Below, one piece after another: positions 32,720 through 41,858 of a DNA stretch of 64,000 bases. A program made the translations under genes and the position numbers. How positions within the stretch are numbered: position 1 is the first letter of the stretch; the number at the start of each line of letters is the position of its first letter. The notes beneath the pieces are model-generated. The model was given only the letters and a program-made list of their open reading frames with translations, was not told the DNA's origin and made no database searches. Where the stretch lies: the NCBI RefSeq assembly GCF_014650755.1, contig NZ_BMVO01000019.1, positions 1-64,000 of the forward strand, written 5' to 3'. This stretch comes from Streptomyces chryseus (GTDB lineage: Bacteria > Actinomycetota > Actinomycetes > Streptomycetales > Streptomycetaceae).

Positions 32720-33322
32720 ATGCCCACCGAGCCCGGACCCGACCCGCGCACCGACCCGGAGGCGGCCAAGTCCCGCGTCCTGGACGCCCGTTCCCTGCGC
32801 GGCCTCGCCCACCCCCTGCGCATCCAGCTCCTGAAGTCGTTGCGCCACGACGGCCCCGCCACCGCCTCCCAACTGGCCGAGCGCCTCGGCGAGTCCAGCG
32901 GCGCCACCAGCTACCACCTGCGCCAGCTCGCTGCCCACGGCTTCGTCGAGGACGACCCGCAGCGCGGCAAGGGCCGCGAGCGGTGGTGGAAGGCGGCGCA
33001 GGAGGGGACCACCTTCAGCAGGGAACTGCACAACAGCCCCGATCCGGCGGTGCGCGGCGCCGCCGACCTCTTCCTGCACGAGATCGCGAACATCCACACC
33101 CAGGAGCTCGGCACCTGGCTCGCCACCTCGCGCGAATGGCCCGAGGAATGGGCCGGCAGCTCGGACATGAGCGACTTCACGCTCCAGCTCACCCCCGAGC
33201 AGCTGAGGGAGCTGAACGAGAAGATGCACGCGCTCATCGTCAGCTACCACGGACTGTCCGACGAGGGCTCCGCCCAAGTCCGCCTGCACACCCACTCGTT
33301 CCCCCGCCGCCCCACGGACTGA
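32720..33322 (+). CDS. ArsR-like winged-helix transcriptional regulator
   Basis: A 200-residue regulator. The winged helix (about 25-95) has LRGLAHPLRIQLLKSLR, ASQLAERLGESSGATSYHLRQLAAHGFVED and a basic wing GKGRERWW. The rest is a helical domain with no cysteine pair for metal sensing, so a non-metal ligand is likely. Its promoter carries a palindrome overlapping the -35 box, typical of autorepression. Downstream are a small frame and an MFS exporter in tight succession, so it most likely represses its own exporter operon. No Shine-Dalgarno is needed if the mRNA is leaderless. Confidence 0.92.
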   Translation: MPTEPGPDPRTDPEAAKSRVLDARSLRGLAHPLRIQLLKSLRHDGPATASQLAERLGESSGATSYHLRQLAAHGFVEDDPQRGKGRERWWKAAQEGTTFSRELHNSPDPAVRGAADLFLHEIANIHTQELGTWLATSREWPEEWAGSSDMSDFTLQLTPEQLRELNEKMHALIVSYHGLSDEGSAQVRLHTHSFPRRPTD

Positions 33323-33337
33323 GAGGAACCGCCCGCC

Positions 33338-33538
33338 ATGCACCCCGACACGCACCTGCGCCTCCACCACCAGCGCGCCGGCGAACTGCACGCCCAGGCC
33401 GCCGAGTACGCCCGCGCTTCCCGCCCCGAGTCCCGCCGCGCCCTGCGCACCCTGCGCACCCGCCTCGGCTGGACCATGGTCGAGCTGGGCCTGCGCCTCG
33501 CCCAGCACCCGCCCGCCCGGCCCGCCCGTATCGCATGA
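33338..33538 (+). CDS. Small basic helical protein in the ArsR-MFS operon
   Basis: A 66-residue frame with gagagga 11 bases before its ATG, whose TGA overlaps the ATG of the MFS gene (ATGA). The product is Arg/His/Ala-rich, with an amphipathic run ESRRALRTLRTRLGWTMVELGLRLAQH. I do not recognise a family. Its placement and start signal argue that it is translated, at least to couple translation to the exporter gene. Confidence 0.65.
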   Translation: MHPDTHLRLHHQRAGELHAQAAEYARASRPESRRALRTLRTRLGWTMVELGLRLAQHPPARPARIA

Positions 33539-34845
33539 CCGCTCAGGGGGGACGAAAACCATTCGCGGCCGTACTGGCCGCCAACACGGTCTCCATCGCC
33601 GGCACTTCGCTCACGATGATCGGCGTCCCGTGGTTCGTCCTCGACACCACGGGCAGCGCCGGCCGCGCGGGCGTCGTCGCCTTCTGCGCGACGCTGCCGG
33701 TCGTCGTCTCCGCGCTCGTCGGCGGACCGTTCATCGACCGGATCGGCCGCCGCCGGGTCTCCGTCGCCTCCGACCTGGTGTGCGGGCTCGCCGTCGGCGC
33801 GATCCCACTGCTGCACTGGGCCGGGGCGCTGGAGTTCTGGATGCTGTGCGCCCTGATGGCGCTGGGCGGCCTCGCCCACACACCCGGCATGACCGCCCGT
33901 TACGTCCTGGTCCCCGACCTCGCCGCCCACGCCGGCACCACCCTCGCCCGCGCCGCCAGTCTCTTCGAGGGCGTCTCGCGCGGGGCCCGCATGATCGGCG
34001 CCGCGCTCGCCGGCGTACTGATCGCGGTGCTCGGGGCGGAGGCGGTACTGCTGCTCGACGCGGTGACGTTCGCCGTGTCGGCGCTGCTGGTCGCGGGCGG
34101 AGTGCGGGGCGTACGGGCGGCCGAGCCGCAAAAAGCCGCGGCGCCGGTGTCGTTCACGACGTACCGCACGGAACTGCGCGAGGGGTACGTCTTCCTGCTG
34201 CGCCACCGCCTCCTGCTGGCCGTGGTCCTGATGGTGATGCTCACCAACGGCCTCGACCAGGGCTGGAGTTCGGTGCTCCTGCCCGTCCACGCCAAGGAGA
34301 ACCTGGGCGGCGCGAGCGACCTCGGCATGCTCACCGCGATCTTCGGCGGCTGCGCGCTGCTCGGCGCCCTGCTCTACGGCGCGGTCGGCGAGCGCTTCCC
34401 GCGCCGGGCCGTCTTCACCGTCGCGTTCCTGGTCTGCGGGCTGCCGCGCTTCGTCGTCGCCGCACTGGTGGACGGGACGGCCGCGCTGGCCGTCACGATG
34501 GCGGCGGGCGGTCTGGCCGCCGGGATGCTCAACCCCATCCTGACGACGGTGACGTACGAACGCGTCCCCCAGGAGCTGCGCAGCCGCGTCGGCGGCGTGA
34601 CCACGGCCGGCTGCGAGCTGACGATGCCGCTGGGCGGTCTCGCGGCGGGCCTGCTGGTCGAGGAAGCAGGGCTGGTCACGGCGCTGCTGGTCGTGGGCGG
34701 GGCGTACTTCCTGGCCACGCTGAGCCCGGCGCTCTTCCCGTCCTGGCGGGCGATGGACGCCGTACCGGCCGGCGGGCCGCTCAGCAGCTCGGAACCTTCG
34801 CGCCCTTCGTCTCCAGGGCGACCAGCGCCCGCACCGCGTCCTTGA
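33535..34845 (+). CDS. MFS transporter, macrolide-efflux (MefA-like) type
   Basis: A 436-residue major facilitator exporter with twelve membrane spans. It begins with FAAVLAANTVSIAGTSLTMIGVPWFVLDTTGS, has the motif-A segment GGPFIDRIGRRRVSVASDLVCG, and the second half repeats GAVGERFPRRAVFTVAF. The pattern matches the DHA3 subgroup of drug exporters. Translation is coupled to the small upstream frame, and the operon is governed by the ArsR protein. The last 65 bases run into the convergent Lon-like gene. The C-terminal Ser/Pro-rich tail comes from that overlap. Confidence 0.9.
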   Translation: MTAQGGRKPFAAVLAANTVSIAGTSLTMIGVPWFVLDTTGSAGRAGVVAFCATLPVVVSALVGGPFIDRIGRRRVSVASDLVCGLAVGAIPLLHWAGALEFWMLCALMALGGLAHTPGMTARYVLVPDLAAHAGTTLARAASLFEGVSRGARMIGAALAGVLIAVLGAEAVLLLDAVTFAVSALLVAGGVRGVRAAEPQKAAAPVSFTTYRTELREGYVFLLRHRLLLAVVLMVMLTNGLDQGWSSVLLPVHAKENLGGASDLGMLTAIFGGCALLGALLYGAVGERFPRRAVFTVAFLVCGLPRFVVAALVDGTAALAVTMAAGGLAAGMLNPILTTVTYERVPQELRSRVGGVTTAGCELTMPLGGLAAGLLVEEAGLVTALLVVGGAYFLATLSPALFPSWRAMDAVPAGGPLSSSEPSRPSSPGRPAPAPRP

Positions 34846-35572
34846 GGGTCGTCACCGGCACCAGCCGCAGCCCCGCGGGCTTCTCGGCCTCGGCCTGCGC
34901 GCACTCGTCCTTCGGTACGAGGAAGACCGTGGCCCCGTCGCGCCCGGCCGCCTGCGTCTTGAGCGGTACGCCGCCGACCGGGCCCACGTCCCCGCCGGAG
35001 GTGATCGTGCCCGTACCGGCGATGGTGCGTCCGCCGGTGAGGTCACCGCCCGCGCCGTTTCCGTCCAGCTTGTTCACGATGCCGAGGGAGAAGAGGAGGC
35101 CGGCGCTCGGACCGCCGATGTCGGCGAGGTTGAGATCGACCTTCACCCGGTCGGGACTCTTGTCGAGGTAGCCGAGTGCCGCGTCGACGGCGGTCTCCTG
35201 CGACTGCTCCATCTCCGCCACGTTGTGCTTCTCGATCTCGGCGTCGGTGCCGCCGGTGGGGTAGACCGCCTCCTTGGGCAGCACGGCCCGGTCGGTCCTG
35301 AACCAGGCGTCGACGACCTGCCCCAGGTCGATGTCGACGGACGGGCCGGTCGCCACGATCGTGGTCATCCGCAGCTGCCCGGTGGTCTCGCGGACCGGGG
35401 CCCCGGAAATGGTGATCACCGGCTTGCCCTTGTCGTCACCCAGGACGTTCGCGGTACTGCCGGGCTGCGCCAGGACGTACGGCAGCGGCGCGAAGACGGC
35501 CACGGCGAGGAGCGCGAGCACGGGGGCCGCGCAGACGGCGAGGGCACGGGGACGGGAGAGACGTGAGAGCAC
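34781..35572 (-). CDS. Membrane-tethered Lon-like serine peptidase (S16)
   Basis: A 263-residue protein. One N-terminal hydrophobic segment (about 10-36) exports or anchors it. The proteolytic domain has Ser156 in DIGGPSAGLLFSLG and Lys205 in GGVPLKTQAA, the Ser-Lys dyad of the S16 family, plus GTITSGGDVGPVGGV. It resembles the YlbL group, but the PDZ domain that normally sits between anchor and protease is not evident: only ~95 residues lie between. Start is GTG at 35572. It faces the MFS gene and overlaps it by 65 bases. Confidence 0.87.
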   Translation of the reverse strand: MLSRLSRPRALAVCAAPVLALLAVAVFAPLPYVLAQPGSTANVLGDDKGKPVITISGAPVRETTGQLRMTTIVATGPSVDIDLGQVVDAWFRTDRAVLPKEAVYPTGGTDAEIEKHNVAEMEQSQETAVDAALGYLDKSPDRVKVDLNLADIGGPSAGLLFSLGIVNKLDGNGAGGDLTGGRTIAGTGTITSGGDVGPVGGVPLKTQAAGRDGATVFLVPKDECAQAEAEKPAGLRLVPVTTLKDAVRALVALETKGAKVPSC

Positions 35573-35724
35573 GCCCCCAATCTAGTGGGCGCGTGCTCTT
35601 CTCCCCGCGTGCACCTCTCGCACCGCCGCCCCCACCGTGGGGCGGAGTCTCCCGCGTACGCCGCCGGCACCACCGCGCGGGCCGCGAGCCGTTGCGGTGG
35701 TCTCCGGCCGGCGGGCGGCGGGGC

Positions 35725-36366
35725 TCACCGCAGGGCGTCGGCGACCTCGCGGGCCGCGTCGACCACGCGCGGGCCGACGCGCTCGGGCACCGAATCGGCC
35801 AGCATGACCACGCCGACACTGCCTTCGAGGCCGGTGATGCCGACCAGCGGAGCCGCCGCGCCGCTCGCGCCCGCCTCCAGTTCGCCGTGGGTGAGGGTGA
35901 AACCGTCGACCGCGAGCGCGCCCTGGCGGGCGGCGAGTATGGCCTTGCCGGCCGCGCCCCGGTCCAGGGGGTGGCGGAAGCCGGTGCGGTAGGCCACGTG
36001 GTAGTCCGTCCACGTCGGCTCGACGACCGCGACCGCGAGCGCCTCCGTGCCGTCGACCAGGGTCAGGTGCGCGGTGGCGCCTATGTCCTCGGCGAGCGAG
36101 CGCAGCGCGGGCAGGGCGGCCTCCCGTACGAGCGGATGGACCTGACGGCCCAGGCGCAGCACGCCGAGGCCGACGCGGGCACGTCCGCCCAGGTCGCGGC
36201 GTACGAGCGCGTGCTGCTCCAGGGTGGCGAGCAGCCGGTAGACGACGGTGCGGTTCACGCCGAGCTTGTTGGAGAGCTCGGTGACGGTCAGACCGTGGTC
36301 CGTGTCGGAAAGCAGCTTGAGGACACGAAGTCCCCGGTCGAGCGTCTGGGAGGTTTCCGCGGTCAC
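35725..36366 (-). CDS. IclR-family transcriptional regulator
   Basis: A 213-residue regulator. The GTG at 36366 is chosen because gaggag lies eight bases upstream; a GTG nine bases earlier overlaps that site. The N-terminal winged helix (LDRGLRVLKLLSDTDHGLTVTELSNKLGVNRTVVYRLLATLEQHALVRR) is followed by the effector domain (TDYHVAYRTGFRHPLDRGAAGKAIL). The effector is unknown. The nearest divergent partner is only a non-coding stretch, so the target operon may be elsewhere. Confidence 0.92.
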   Translation of the reverse strand: MTAETSQTLDRGLRVLKLLSDTDHGLTVTELSNKLGVNRTVVYRLLATLEQHALVRRDLGGRARVGLGVLRLGRQVHPLVREAALPALRSLAEDIGATAHLTLVDGTEALAVAVVEPTWTDYHVAYRTGFRHPLDRGAAGKAILAARQGALAVDGFTLTHGELEAGASGAAAPLVGITGLEGSVGVVMLADSVPERVGPRVVDAAREVADALR

Positions 36367-36692
36367 GACGCCCACTCCTCTGTGGTGAGTGCGGCGGCTC
36401 TCTCACGCTGTGCGCCGCCGGTCCCTTCGGCGTCGCGCGCAGAGGCCGCCGGCAGGCCATGGCACCGGCTGCGCTCCGGGGCGGCTCTGCCACGGGGCGT
36501 ATGCGTTGCGGGAAAGGTAGCGACGGACTCCGCTCAGCGGAAGACCTCGTCCAGAATCCGGGCGCGCATCGCGGAGTTGATCCACAGGGGCACGGGAGGC
36601 GGGCGGCGGTGGATCTGGAGGTTCCGCCCCGTACGCGCGAGCGGGGCCCGGAGACGATCCTCCGGGCCCCGCTCGCGTCGTTCGTACGGACG
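36367..36692. other. Non-coding gap between the IclR and helicase genes
   Basis: These 326 bases hold the upstream region of the IclR gene and the terminator of the helicase gene at 36637-36676. I see no supported gene. Confidence 0.6.
36637..36676 (-). terminator. Terminator after the helicase gene
   Basis: A perfect sixteen-base stem (gcgagcggggcccgga / tccgggccccgctcgc) with an eight-base loop, 17 bases after the helicase stop. Confidence 0.88.
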
Positions 36693-38474
36693 TCACCGCA
36701 TCCGGGTGGCCCACTCCTGGACCTTCTTGATCCGCTCCTGGAGCTGCCCGGCCGTGGCCTCGGCGCTCGGCGGGCCGCCGCAGACGCGCCGCAGCTCGGT
36801 GTGGATCACGCCGTGCGGCTTGCCGGTCTGGTGGACGTACGCGCCGACCATGGTGTTGAGCGACTTGCGCAGTTCCAGCAGCTGCTTGTGCGTGACGACG
36901 GGCCGCGCCTCGGCCGGCTTCTCCAGCAGATCCGCATCGGCGGCCGGCTTCTGGCGGCTGTGCGCGATCTGCCGGGTCTGGCGCTTCTGGAGCAGGAGCT
37001 GCACCTGGTCCGGCTCCAGCAGGCCGGGGATGCCGAGGTAGTCCTGCTCCTCCTCGCTCCCCGGGTGGGCCTGCATGCCGAACTCGGCGCCGTCGTAGAG
37101 CACGCGGTCGAAGACGGCGTCGGACTCCAGCGCCTCGAAGGGCAGCTGGTCCTCGGTCTCCTCGTCCTCCAGCTTCTCGGCGTCGGCGAGGAGCTTGTCC
37201 TCCTCCGCGAACGGGTTCTCCTCGTCACTGCCCTTCTTGGGCTTGTCGAGGACGTGGTCCCGCTCGACCTCCATCTCGTTGGCGAATTCGAGGAGCATCG
37301 GAATGGTGGGAACGAACACCGACGCGGTCTCGCCGCGTCTGCGCGATCGTACGAAGCGCCCGACGGCCTGGGCGAAGAACAGCGGCGTGGAGATGGTCGT
37401 GGCGTACACCCCGACGGCGAGCCTCGGCACGTCGACGCCTTCGGACACCATCCGGACCGCGACCATCCACCGGGAGTCGTCCGCGCTGAACTGGTCGATC
37501 TTCTTCGAGGCGGCCTTCTCGTCGGACAGGACGACGGTCGGCCGGTCGCCGGTGATCTTCTTGAGGATCTTGGCGTACTCGCGGGCGGTGTCCTGGTCCG
37601 ACGCGATGACGAGGCCGCCGGCGTCCGGGATGCCCTTGCGTACTTCGGTCAGCCGGGTGTCGGCGGCGGCGAGCACGTTCGGGATCCACTCGCCCGTCGG
37701 CGCGAGGGCCGTGCGCCAGGCCTGCCCGATGGCGTCCTTGGTCATCGGCTCGCCGAGCCGGGCGGCGATCTCGTCGCCGGCCTTGGTGCGCCACCGCATG
37801 TTGCCGCTGTAGGAGAGGAATATGACGGGCCGCACGACGCCGTCGGCCAGGGCGTTGCCGTAGCCGTAGGTGTAGTCGGCGGAGGACCGCCGGATTCCGT
37901 CGTTCCCCTCCTCGTACGCGACGAAGGGGATGGGGTTGGTGTCGGACCGGAACGGCGTACCCGTGAGCGCGAGGCGCCGGGTCGCCGGGTCGAACGCCTC
38001 CTGGCATGCCTCGCCCCAGGACTTCGAGTCACCGGCGTGGTGGATCTCGTCGAGGATCACCAGCGTCTTGCGCTGCTCGCACCGGTTGCGGTGCAGCATC
38101 GGGCGCACGCCGACACCCGCGTAGGTGACGGCGACGCCGTGGTACTCCTTGCTGAGCGGACCGGCGCTGTAGTCCGGGTCGAGCTTGATGCCTATACGGG
38201 CCGCTGCCTCCGCCCACTGCTTCTTGAGGTGCTCGGTGGGCGCGACGACGGTGATCTGCTGCACGACGTGGTGGTGCAGCAGCCACGAGGCGAGCGTCAG
38301 CGCGAAGGTCGTCTTTCCGGCGCCGGGCGTCGCGACGGCGAGGAAGTCGCGCGGCTGGTCCTGGATGTACTTCTCCAGCGCCCCCTGCTGCCAGGCGCGC
38401 AGCTTGTTGGCGGTGCCCCAGGGGGCGCGGCCGGGGAAGGCGGGTGAGAGGTGGTGGGAGGCGGTAGTAGTCAC
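36693..38474 (-). CDS. DEAD/DEAH-box (superfamily II) helicase
   Basis: A 593-residue SF2 nucleic-acid-dependent ATPase. Motifs in order: LRAWQQGAL (Q-like), VATPGAGKTTFAL (I), VVAPTEHLKKQW (Ia), VILDEIHHAGDSKSWG (II, DEIH), LALTGTPFRSD (III), VIASDQDTAREYAKIL (IV), MVAVRMVSEGVDVPRL (V) and FFAQAVGRFVRSRR (VI). The C-terminal ~200 residues are acidic then helical and typical of an actinobacterial orphan family. Its DNA/RNA substrate is unknown; the motif set resembles UvrB/RadD-like branch-remodelling helicases. It is monocistronic with a strong terminator. Confidence 0.92.
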   Translation of the reverse strand: MTTTASHHLSPAFPGRAPWGTANKLRAWQQGALEKYIQDQPRDFLAVATPGAGKTTFALTLASWLLHHHVVQQITVVAPTEHLKKQWAEAAARIGIKLDPDYSAGPLSKEYHGVAVTYAGVGVRPMLHRNRCEQRKTLVILDEIHHAGDSKSWGEACQEAFDPATRRLALTGTPFRSDTNPIPFVAYEEGNDGIRRSSADYTYGYGNALADGVVRPVIFLSYSGNMRWRTKAGDEIAARLGEPMTKDAIGQAWRTALAPTGEWIPNVLAAADTRLTEVRKGIPDAGGLVIASDQDTAREYAKILKKITGDRPTVVLSDEKAASKKIDQFSADDSRWMVAVRMVSEGVDVPRLAVGVYATTISTPLFFAQAVGRFVRSRRRGETASVFVPTIPMLLEFANEMEVERDHVLDKPKKGSDEENPFAEEDKLLADAEKLEDEETEDQLPFEALESDAVFDRVLYDGAEFGMQAHPGSEEEQDYLGIPGLLEPDQVQLLLQKRQTRQIAHSRQKPAADADLLEKPAEARPVVTHKQLLELRKSLNTMVGAYVHQTGKPHGVIHTELRRVCGGPPSAEATAGQLQERIKKVQEWATRMR

Positions 38475-38619
38475 GGTCTCCGGTTCGCGGGGCTCTCGGG
38501 GTCACAGGGGGCACGTACGGCAACCGGGCCACCCTACCGGCGGCCCGCCCGGCTGCTCCCACGAACGCCGCCGGGCGACCCGCCGGTGGGACCTACCTCA
38601 CACGCGTGCGGGAGGCGTT

Positions 38620-40083
38620 TCACCCGTCCCGCGTCCGCAGTCTGGTCGCCACCCACGCTCCGGCCAGCGCGACCCCCGCCATCGGCAGGAACACCGCCGC
38701 GAAGGCCGCGGGGTGGGACGCGGACGTGGCGGCCGCCGTGTGCGCCGCGCCGACCGTGCCGCCGCCCAGGGCCGCGAAGACCGCGCCGCCGACGGCCAGG
38801 AGCATGACGTTGGACAGGCCGTCGGAGATCTGCAGGGCGGCGGAGTTCGACCCCGCTTCGTGCGGGGCCGACAGCTTGAGCAGCAGCACGCTCGTCGAGG
38901 CGATGACCAAACCCATGCCGAAGCAGCCGACGCCCCACGCGACCGCGACCACCCACACCGGCACGGCGGCGATCAGGACGCTGGGCGCCGCCGCGATGGC
39001 CGCCGCGACCAGCACCATCCCGGCGGGCACCAGCCGCTCGCGGTACGGCTCCACGCGCGGCCGGGACTGTACGAACGAACCCAGCGCCCAGGTCGCCCCG
39101 CCGGCCGCGAGCGAGAACCCGGCCAGCGTCGGCGACAGCCCGCGCTGGGTGACCAGCATCAGCGGGACGAAGGACTCCGCCGCGATGAACGACCCCGCGG
39201 CGATCCCCCGCAGCAGCACCACCGACGGCAGCCCGCGCGCCGCGACGTACGTGCCGCGCGGCAGCAGTCCGAGCACGGCGGGCACCAGCAGCGCGCCGCC
39301 CACCGCCGCCGGGAGCAGGGAGAGCCACCGCAGGTCCTGGCCCGCGTACTGGAGCAGCCCGGCGCCCAGCGAGATGCCGAGCGCGAGCCGGATGCGGCGG
39401 CGGTCGAAGGCGGGGACGGGTGCGCCCGGGTCGGCGGGGCCGGAGGCCGTGCGGCGTATCGCGGGCAGGGCGATGGCGAGCGGGAAGACGACCAGGGCGG
39501 GGATGCCGACGAACACCCACCGCCAGCCGAGGTGCTCGGTCACCGTCCCGGACACCAGCGGGCCGACGACGGACGGCACCACCCAGCTCGCGGCGAAGGC
39601 GGCCAGGATCGCGGGCTGCAGCCGGGACGGGTAGGCGCGGCTGACGACGACGTACAGCGCGACGATCACGAGTCCGCCGCCGAGGCCCTGGACCGCGCGG
39701 CCGAGGATGAACAGCCACATCGCGTCCGCCGTGCCGGAGAGCAGCAGCCCGGCCCCGAAGGCGCTGATGCCGGTGGCGAGCGGGGCGAGCGGCCCCCGGC
39801 GGTCGGCCCACTGCCCGGACAGGACCATGGCGAAGAGGCTGGTGGTGAAGTACGAGGAGAAGGCGAAGGCGTAGAGGGAGACGCCGTTCAGCTCGCGGGC
39901 GGCGACGGGCATGGCCGTACCGACGGCGGTCGCCTCGAACGCGATCAGCAGGACGACGGCGATGATGCCGACGCTCAGCGCGCGGTGGCTCCTGCCGAGA
40001 ACGCCGCTCTGTTCCTCGGGTACGCCGGGTATCTCGTCTGCTGCGGGCGCGACCTCGGCGTCGCGTGGCTCCAGGGCGGTCAT
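38620..40083 (-). CDS. MFS transporter, DHA2-like drug exporter
   Basis: A 487-residue exporter with about fourteen predicted hydrophobic segments: ALSVGIIAVVLLIAFEATAVGTAMPVAARELNG at the start, motif A SGQWADRRGPLAP, and motif C-like ASWVVPSVVGPLVSGTVTEHLGWRWVFVG. The N-terminus is a ~30-residue acidic cytoplasmic tail. It is unlike the DHA3-type exporter at 33.5-34.8 kb and has no regulator next to it. Substrate unknown. Confidence 0.9.
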   Translation of the reverse strand: MTALEPRDAEVAPAADEIPGVPEEQSGVLGRSHRALSVGIIAVVLLIAFEATAVGTAMPVAARELNGVSLYAFAFSSYFTTSLFAMVLSGQWADRRGPLAPLATGISAFGAGLLLSGTADAMWLFILGRAVQGLGGGLVIVALYVVVSRAYPSRLQPAILAAFAASWVVPSVVGPLVSGTVTEHLGWRWVFVGIPALVVFPLAIALPAIRRTASGPADPGAPVPAFDRRRIRLALGISLGAGLLQYAGQDLRWLSLLPAAVGGALLVPAVLGLLPRGTYVAARGLPSVVLLRGIAAGSFIAAESFVPLMLVTQRGLSPTLAGFSLAAGGATWALGSFVQSRPRVEPYRERLVPAGMVLVAAAIAAAPSVLIAAVPVWVVAVAWGVGCFGMGLVIASTSVLLLKLSAPHEAGSNSAALQISDGLSNVMLLAVGGAVFAALGGGTVGAAHTAAATSASHPAAFAAVFLPMAGVALAGAWVATRLRTRDG

Positions 40084-40261
40084 TCGCCCAGAGTAAGGGG
40101 CGAAACGCTGGATGGACCCTGTCGTTCGGCGGGAAGGCGGTGGGCCTTTGGTCCTACGACCGAGGGCGGTTCATGAACGCCGTGTGGCAGTCGCGTTGCG
40201 GCACGGGCCGACCCCTTGTAGGGCCTTTCCCCGCCGCCCTACGGTCATGACATCAGCACAC

Positions 40262-40333
40262 GGCCGTGTGCCCGAGTGGTTCAGGGACTCGCCTGCAAAG
40301 CGAGTTACGCGGGTTCGATTCCCGCCACGGCCT
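40262..40333 (+). tRNA. tRNA-Cys (anticodon GCA)
   Basis: Acceptor stem ggccgtg (40262-40268) with cacggcc (40326-40332), and discriminator T at 40333, which is the tRNA-Cys identity base. The D arm contains gagtggttca. The anticodon stem ctcgc/gcgag encloses ctgcaaa, with GCA at 40295-40297. The T arm gcggg-ttcgatt-cccgc is standard. CCA is not encoded (CC only). Confidence 0.96.
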
Positions 40334-40363
40334 CCCTCGTCCGGGACACGTTCCCGGCCCGCG

Positions 40364-41629
40364 CTACACCGGCAGTACGCACACCGGGACCGGCGCCGCG
40401 AGCGCCGCGCCCGCCGGGGTGAGGCGGCCCGTGCGCCTGTTCACCCGGAACGCCGTCACCGTGCCCGACTTCTGGTTGGCGGCGAACAGCAGCCCGCCGG
40501 AGGGATCGAGGGCGATGTGCCGGGGGTACGAGCCGCCGGACGGGGTGACGGACACCGGCCGCAGCGCCGCGCCGCCGCACTCGGCGGCGAAGAGCGCGAT
40601 GCTGTCTTGGCCCCGGTTGGAGACGTACACGAAGCGCCCGTCGGGCGAGACCACCACGCCCGCCGGGTAGTTGCGCTCCGTGGGCGCGGCCAGCCCGGTG
40701 CGCGGCACGGTCGGGTGCGGGGTGCCGGGGGTCAGGATGCCCTCGCGCGCGTCGTAACCGCAGGCGACCAGGGTGCTGTCCAGCTCGTTGACCACGTACG
40801 CGTGCCGCCCGGAGGGGTGGAAGGCGAGGTGCCGCGGTCCCGCGCCGGGCCTCGTCGCGGCGCGGGCGTGCTCCCGCAGGGTCCCGGTGCGCGGGTCGAG
40901 CCGGTAGGTGTGGAGGGTGTCCGTCCCCAGGTCGACGGCGACGACGTACCGCCCGCCGGGGTCCGTGACCACCATGTGCGCGTGCGGGCCCTCCTGCCGC
41001 TCGGGGTCGGGTCCCGAGCCGGTGTGCCGTACGACGTCGGTGGCTTCGCCGAGTGCCCCGTCGCGCCCGACGGGGTGCACCGAGACGCTGCCGCCGGTGT
41101 AGTTCGCCGTCAGCAGGAACCGTCCGCCGGGGTGCACCGAGAGGTGGCAGGGGTCCGCGCCGCCGGTGGCGCGGGGCCGCCCCAGCACCCCGGGCGGCGC
41201 CCCGGTCCCGACCCGCACGGCGGTGACCGCGCCGTCGGGCCGCTCGTCGACGGCGTACAGGGTGCGGCGGTCCGGCGCGAGCGCGAGGTAGGAGGGGTTG
41301 CGCACGCCGGCCAGCACACCGGTGGAGGCCAGGTGTCCCGTGCGCGGCCGGTACGAGGCGAGGCCGATGCCGGTGCCGCCGCCGGGCTGGGTGGTGTACG
41401 TGCCCACGTAGGCGCGGCGCGGCCCTGGTGCGGCCCGCGCGCTGCCGGGCACCGCCAGGGTGGCCGCCGCGGCCCCGGCGCCGGCCAGCGCGCCGAACCG
41501 ACGGCGGGTCAGGCCGGGTGCGGCTGGGGCCGTGTGGGCGGGGGGCGTGCGGGCGCGCGCCACCGCGCCCTCGTCGGCGTCCGTGCCCGTGCCCGGGTTC
41601 CCGCCCGTCGCCGTACGCGTGTCGCCCAT
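40364..41629 (-). CDS. Tat-exported lactonase-family (6-phosphogluconolactonase-like) beta-propeller
   Basis: A 421-residue secreted seven-bladed propeller. After a Gly/Thr-rich N-terminus there is a twin-arginine signal LTRRRFGALAGAGAAAATLAVPGSARA. Lactonase blades are visible: RAYVGTYTTQPGGGTGIGLASY, NPSYLALAPDRRTLYAVDE, DPCHLSVHPGGRFLLTANYTGGSVSV, GPRHLAFHPSGRHAYVVNEL, YPRHIALDPSGGLLFAANQ. The substrate is a sugar lactone by family only; an exported member may act on extracellular sugar acids or have no catalytic role. It is divergent from the kinase cluster. Confidence 0.9.
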   Translation of the reverse strand: MGDTRTATGGNPGTGTDADEGAVARARTPPAHTAPAAPGLTRRRFGALAGAGAAAATLAVPGSARAAPGPRRAYVGTYTTQPGGGTGIGLASYRPRTGHLASTGVLAGVRNPSYLALAPDRRTLYAVDERPDGAVTAVRVGTGAPPGVLGRPRATGGADPCHLSVHPGGRFLLTANYTGGSVSVHPVGRDGALGEATDVVRHTGSGPDPERQEGPHAHMVVTDPGGRYVVAVDLGTDTLHTYRLDPRTGTLREHARAATRPGAGPRHLAFHPSGRHAYVVNELDSTLVACGYDAREGILTPGTPHPTVPRTGLAAPTERNYPAGVVVSPDGRFVYVSNRGQDSIALFAAECGGAALRPVSVTPSGGSYPRHIALDPSGGLLFAANQKSGTVTAFRVNRRTGRLTPAGAALAAPVPVCVLPV

Positions 41630-41858
41630 GGAGCCCCTCGTGCTTCTGGCCGGCCGGCGCCGGCCGGTCGTGCGGCAGTCGTCGCGTCGCATGGTGGCGC
41701 GGACCGGTGCGCCGGGACAAGGGGCCGCGCTCCGGGGCGCTCCCGCTCCCGTCGCCCGGCGTAGCGGCCGGCGCCGTCGTCGGGCACCGACCAGCACCGT
41801 CCACGCGGAGGGTGAGTAGGCTCGTCCTGCTCATGCCACACCAAGGGGGATCTTTCAG

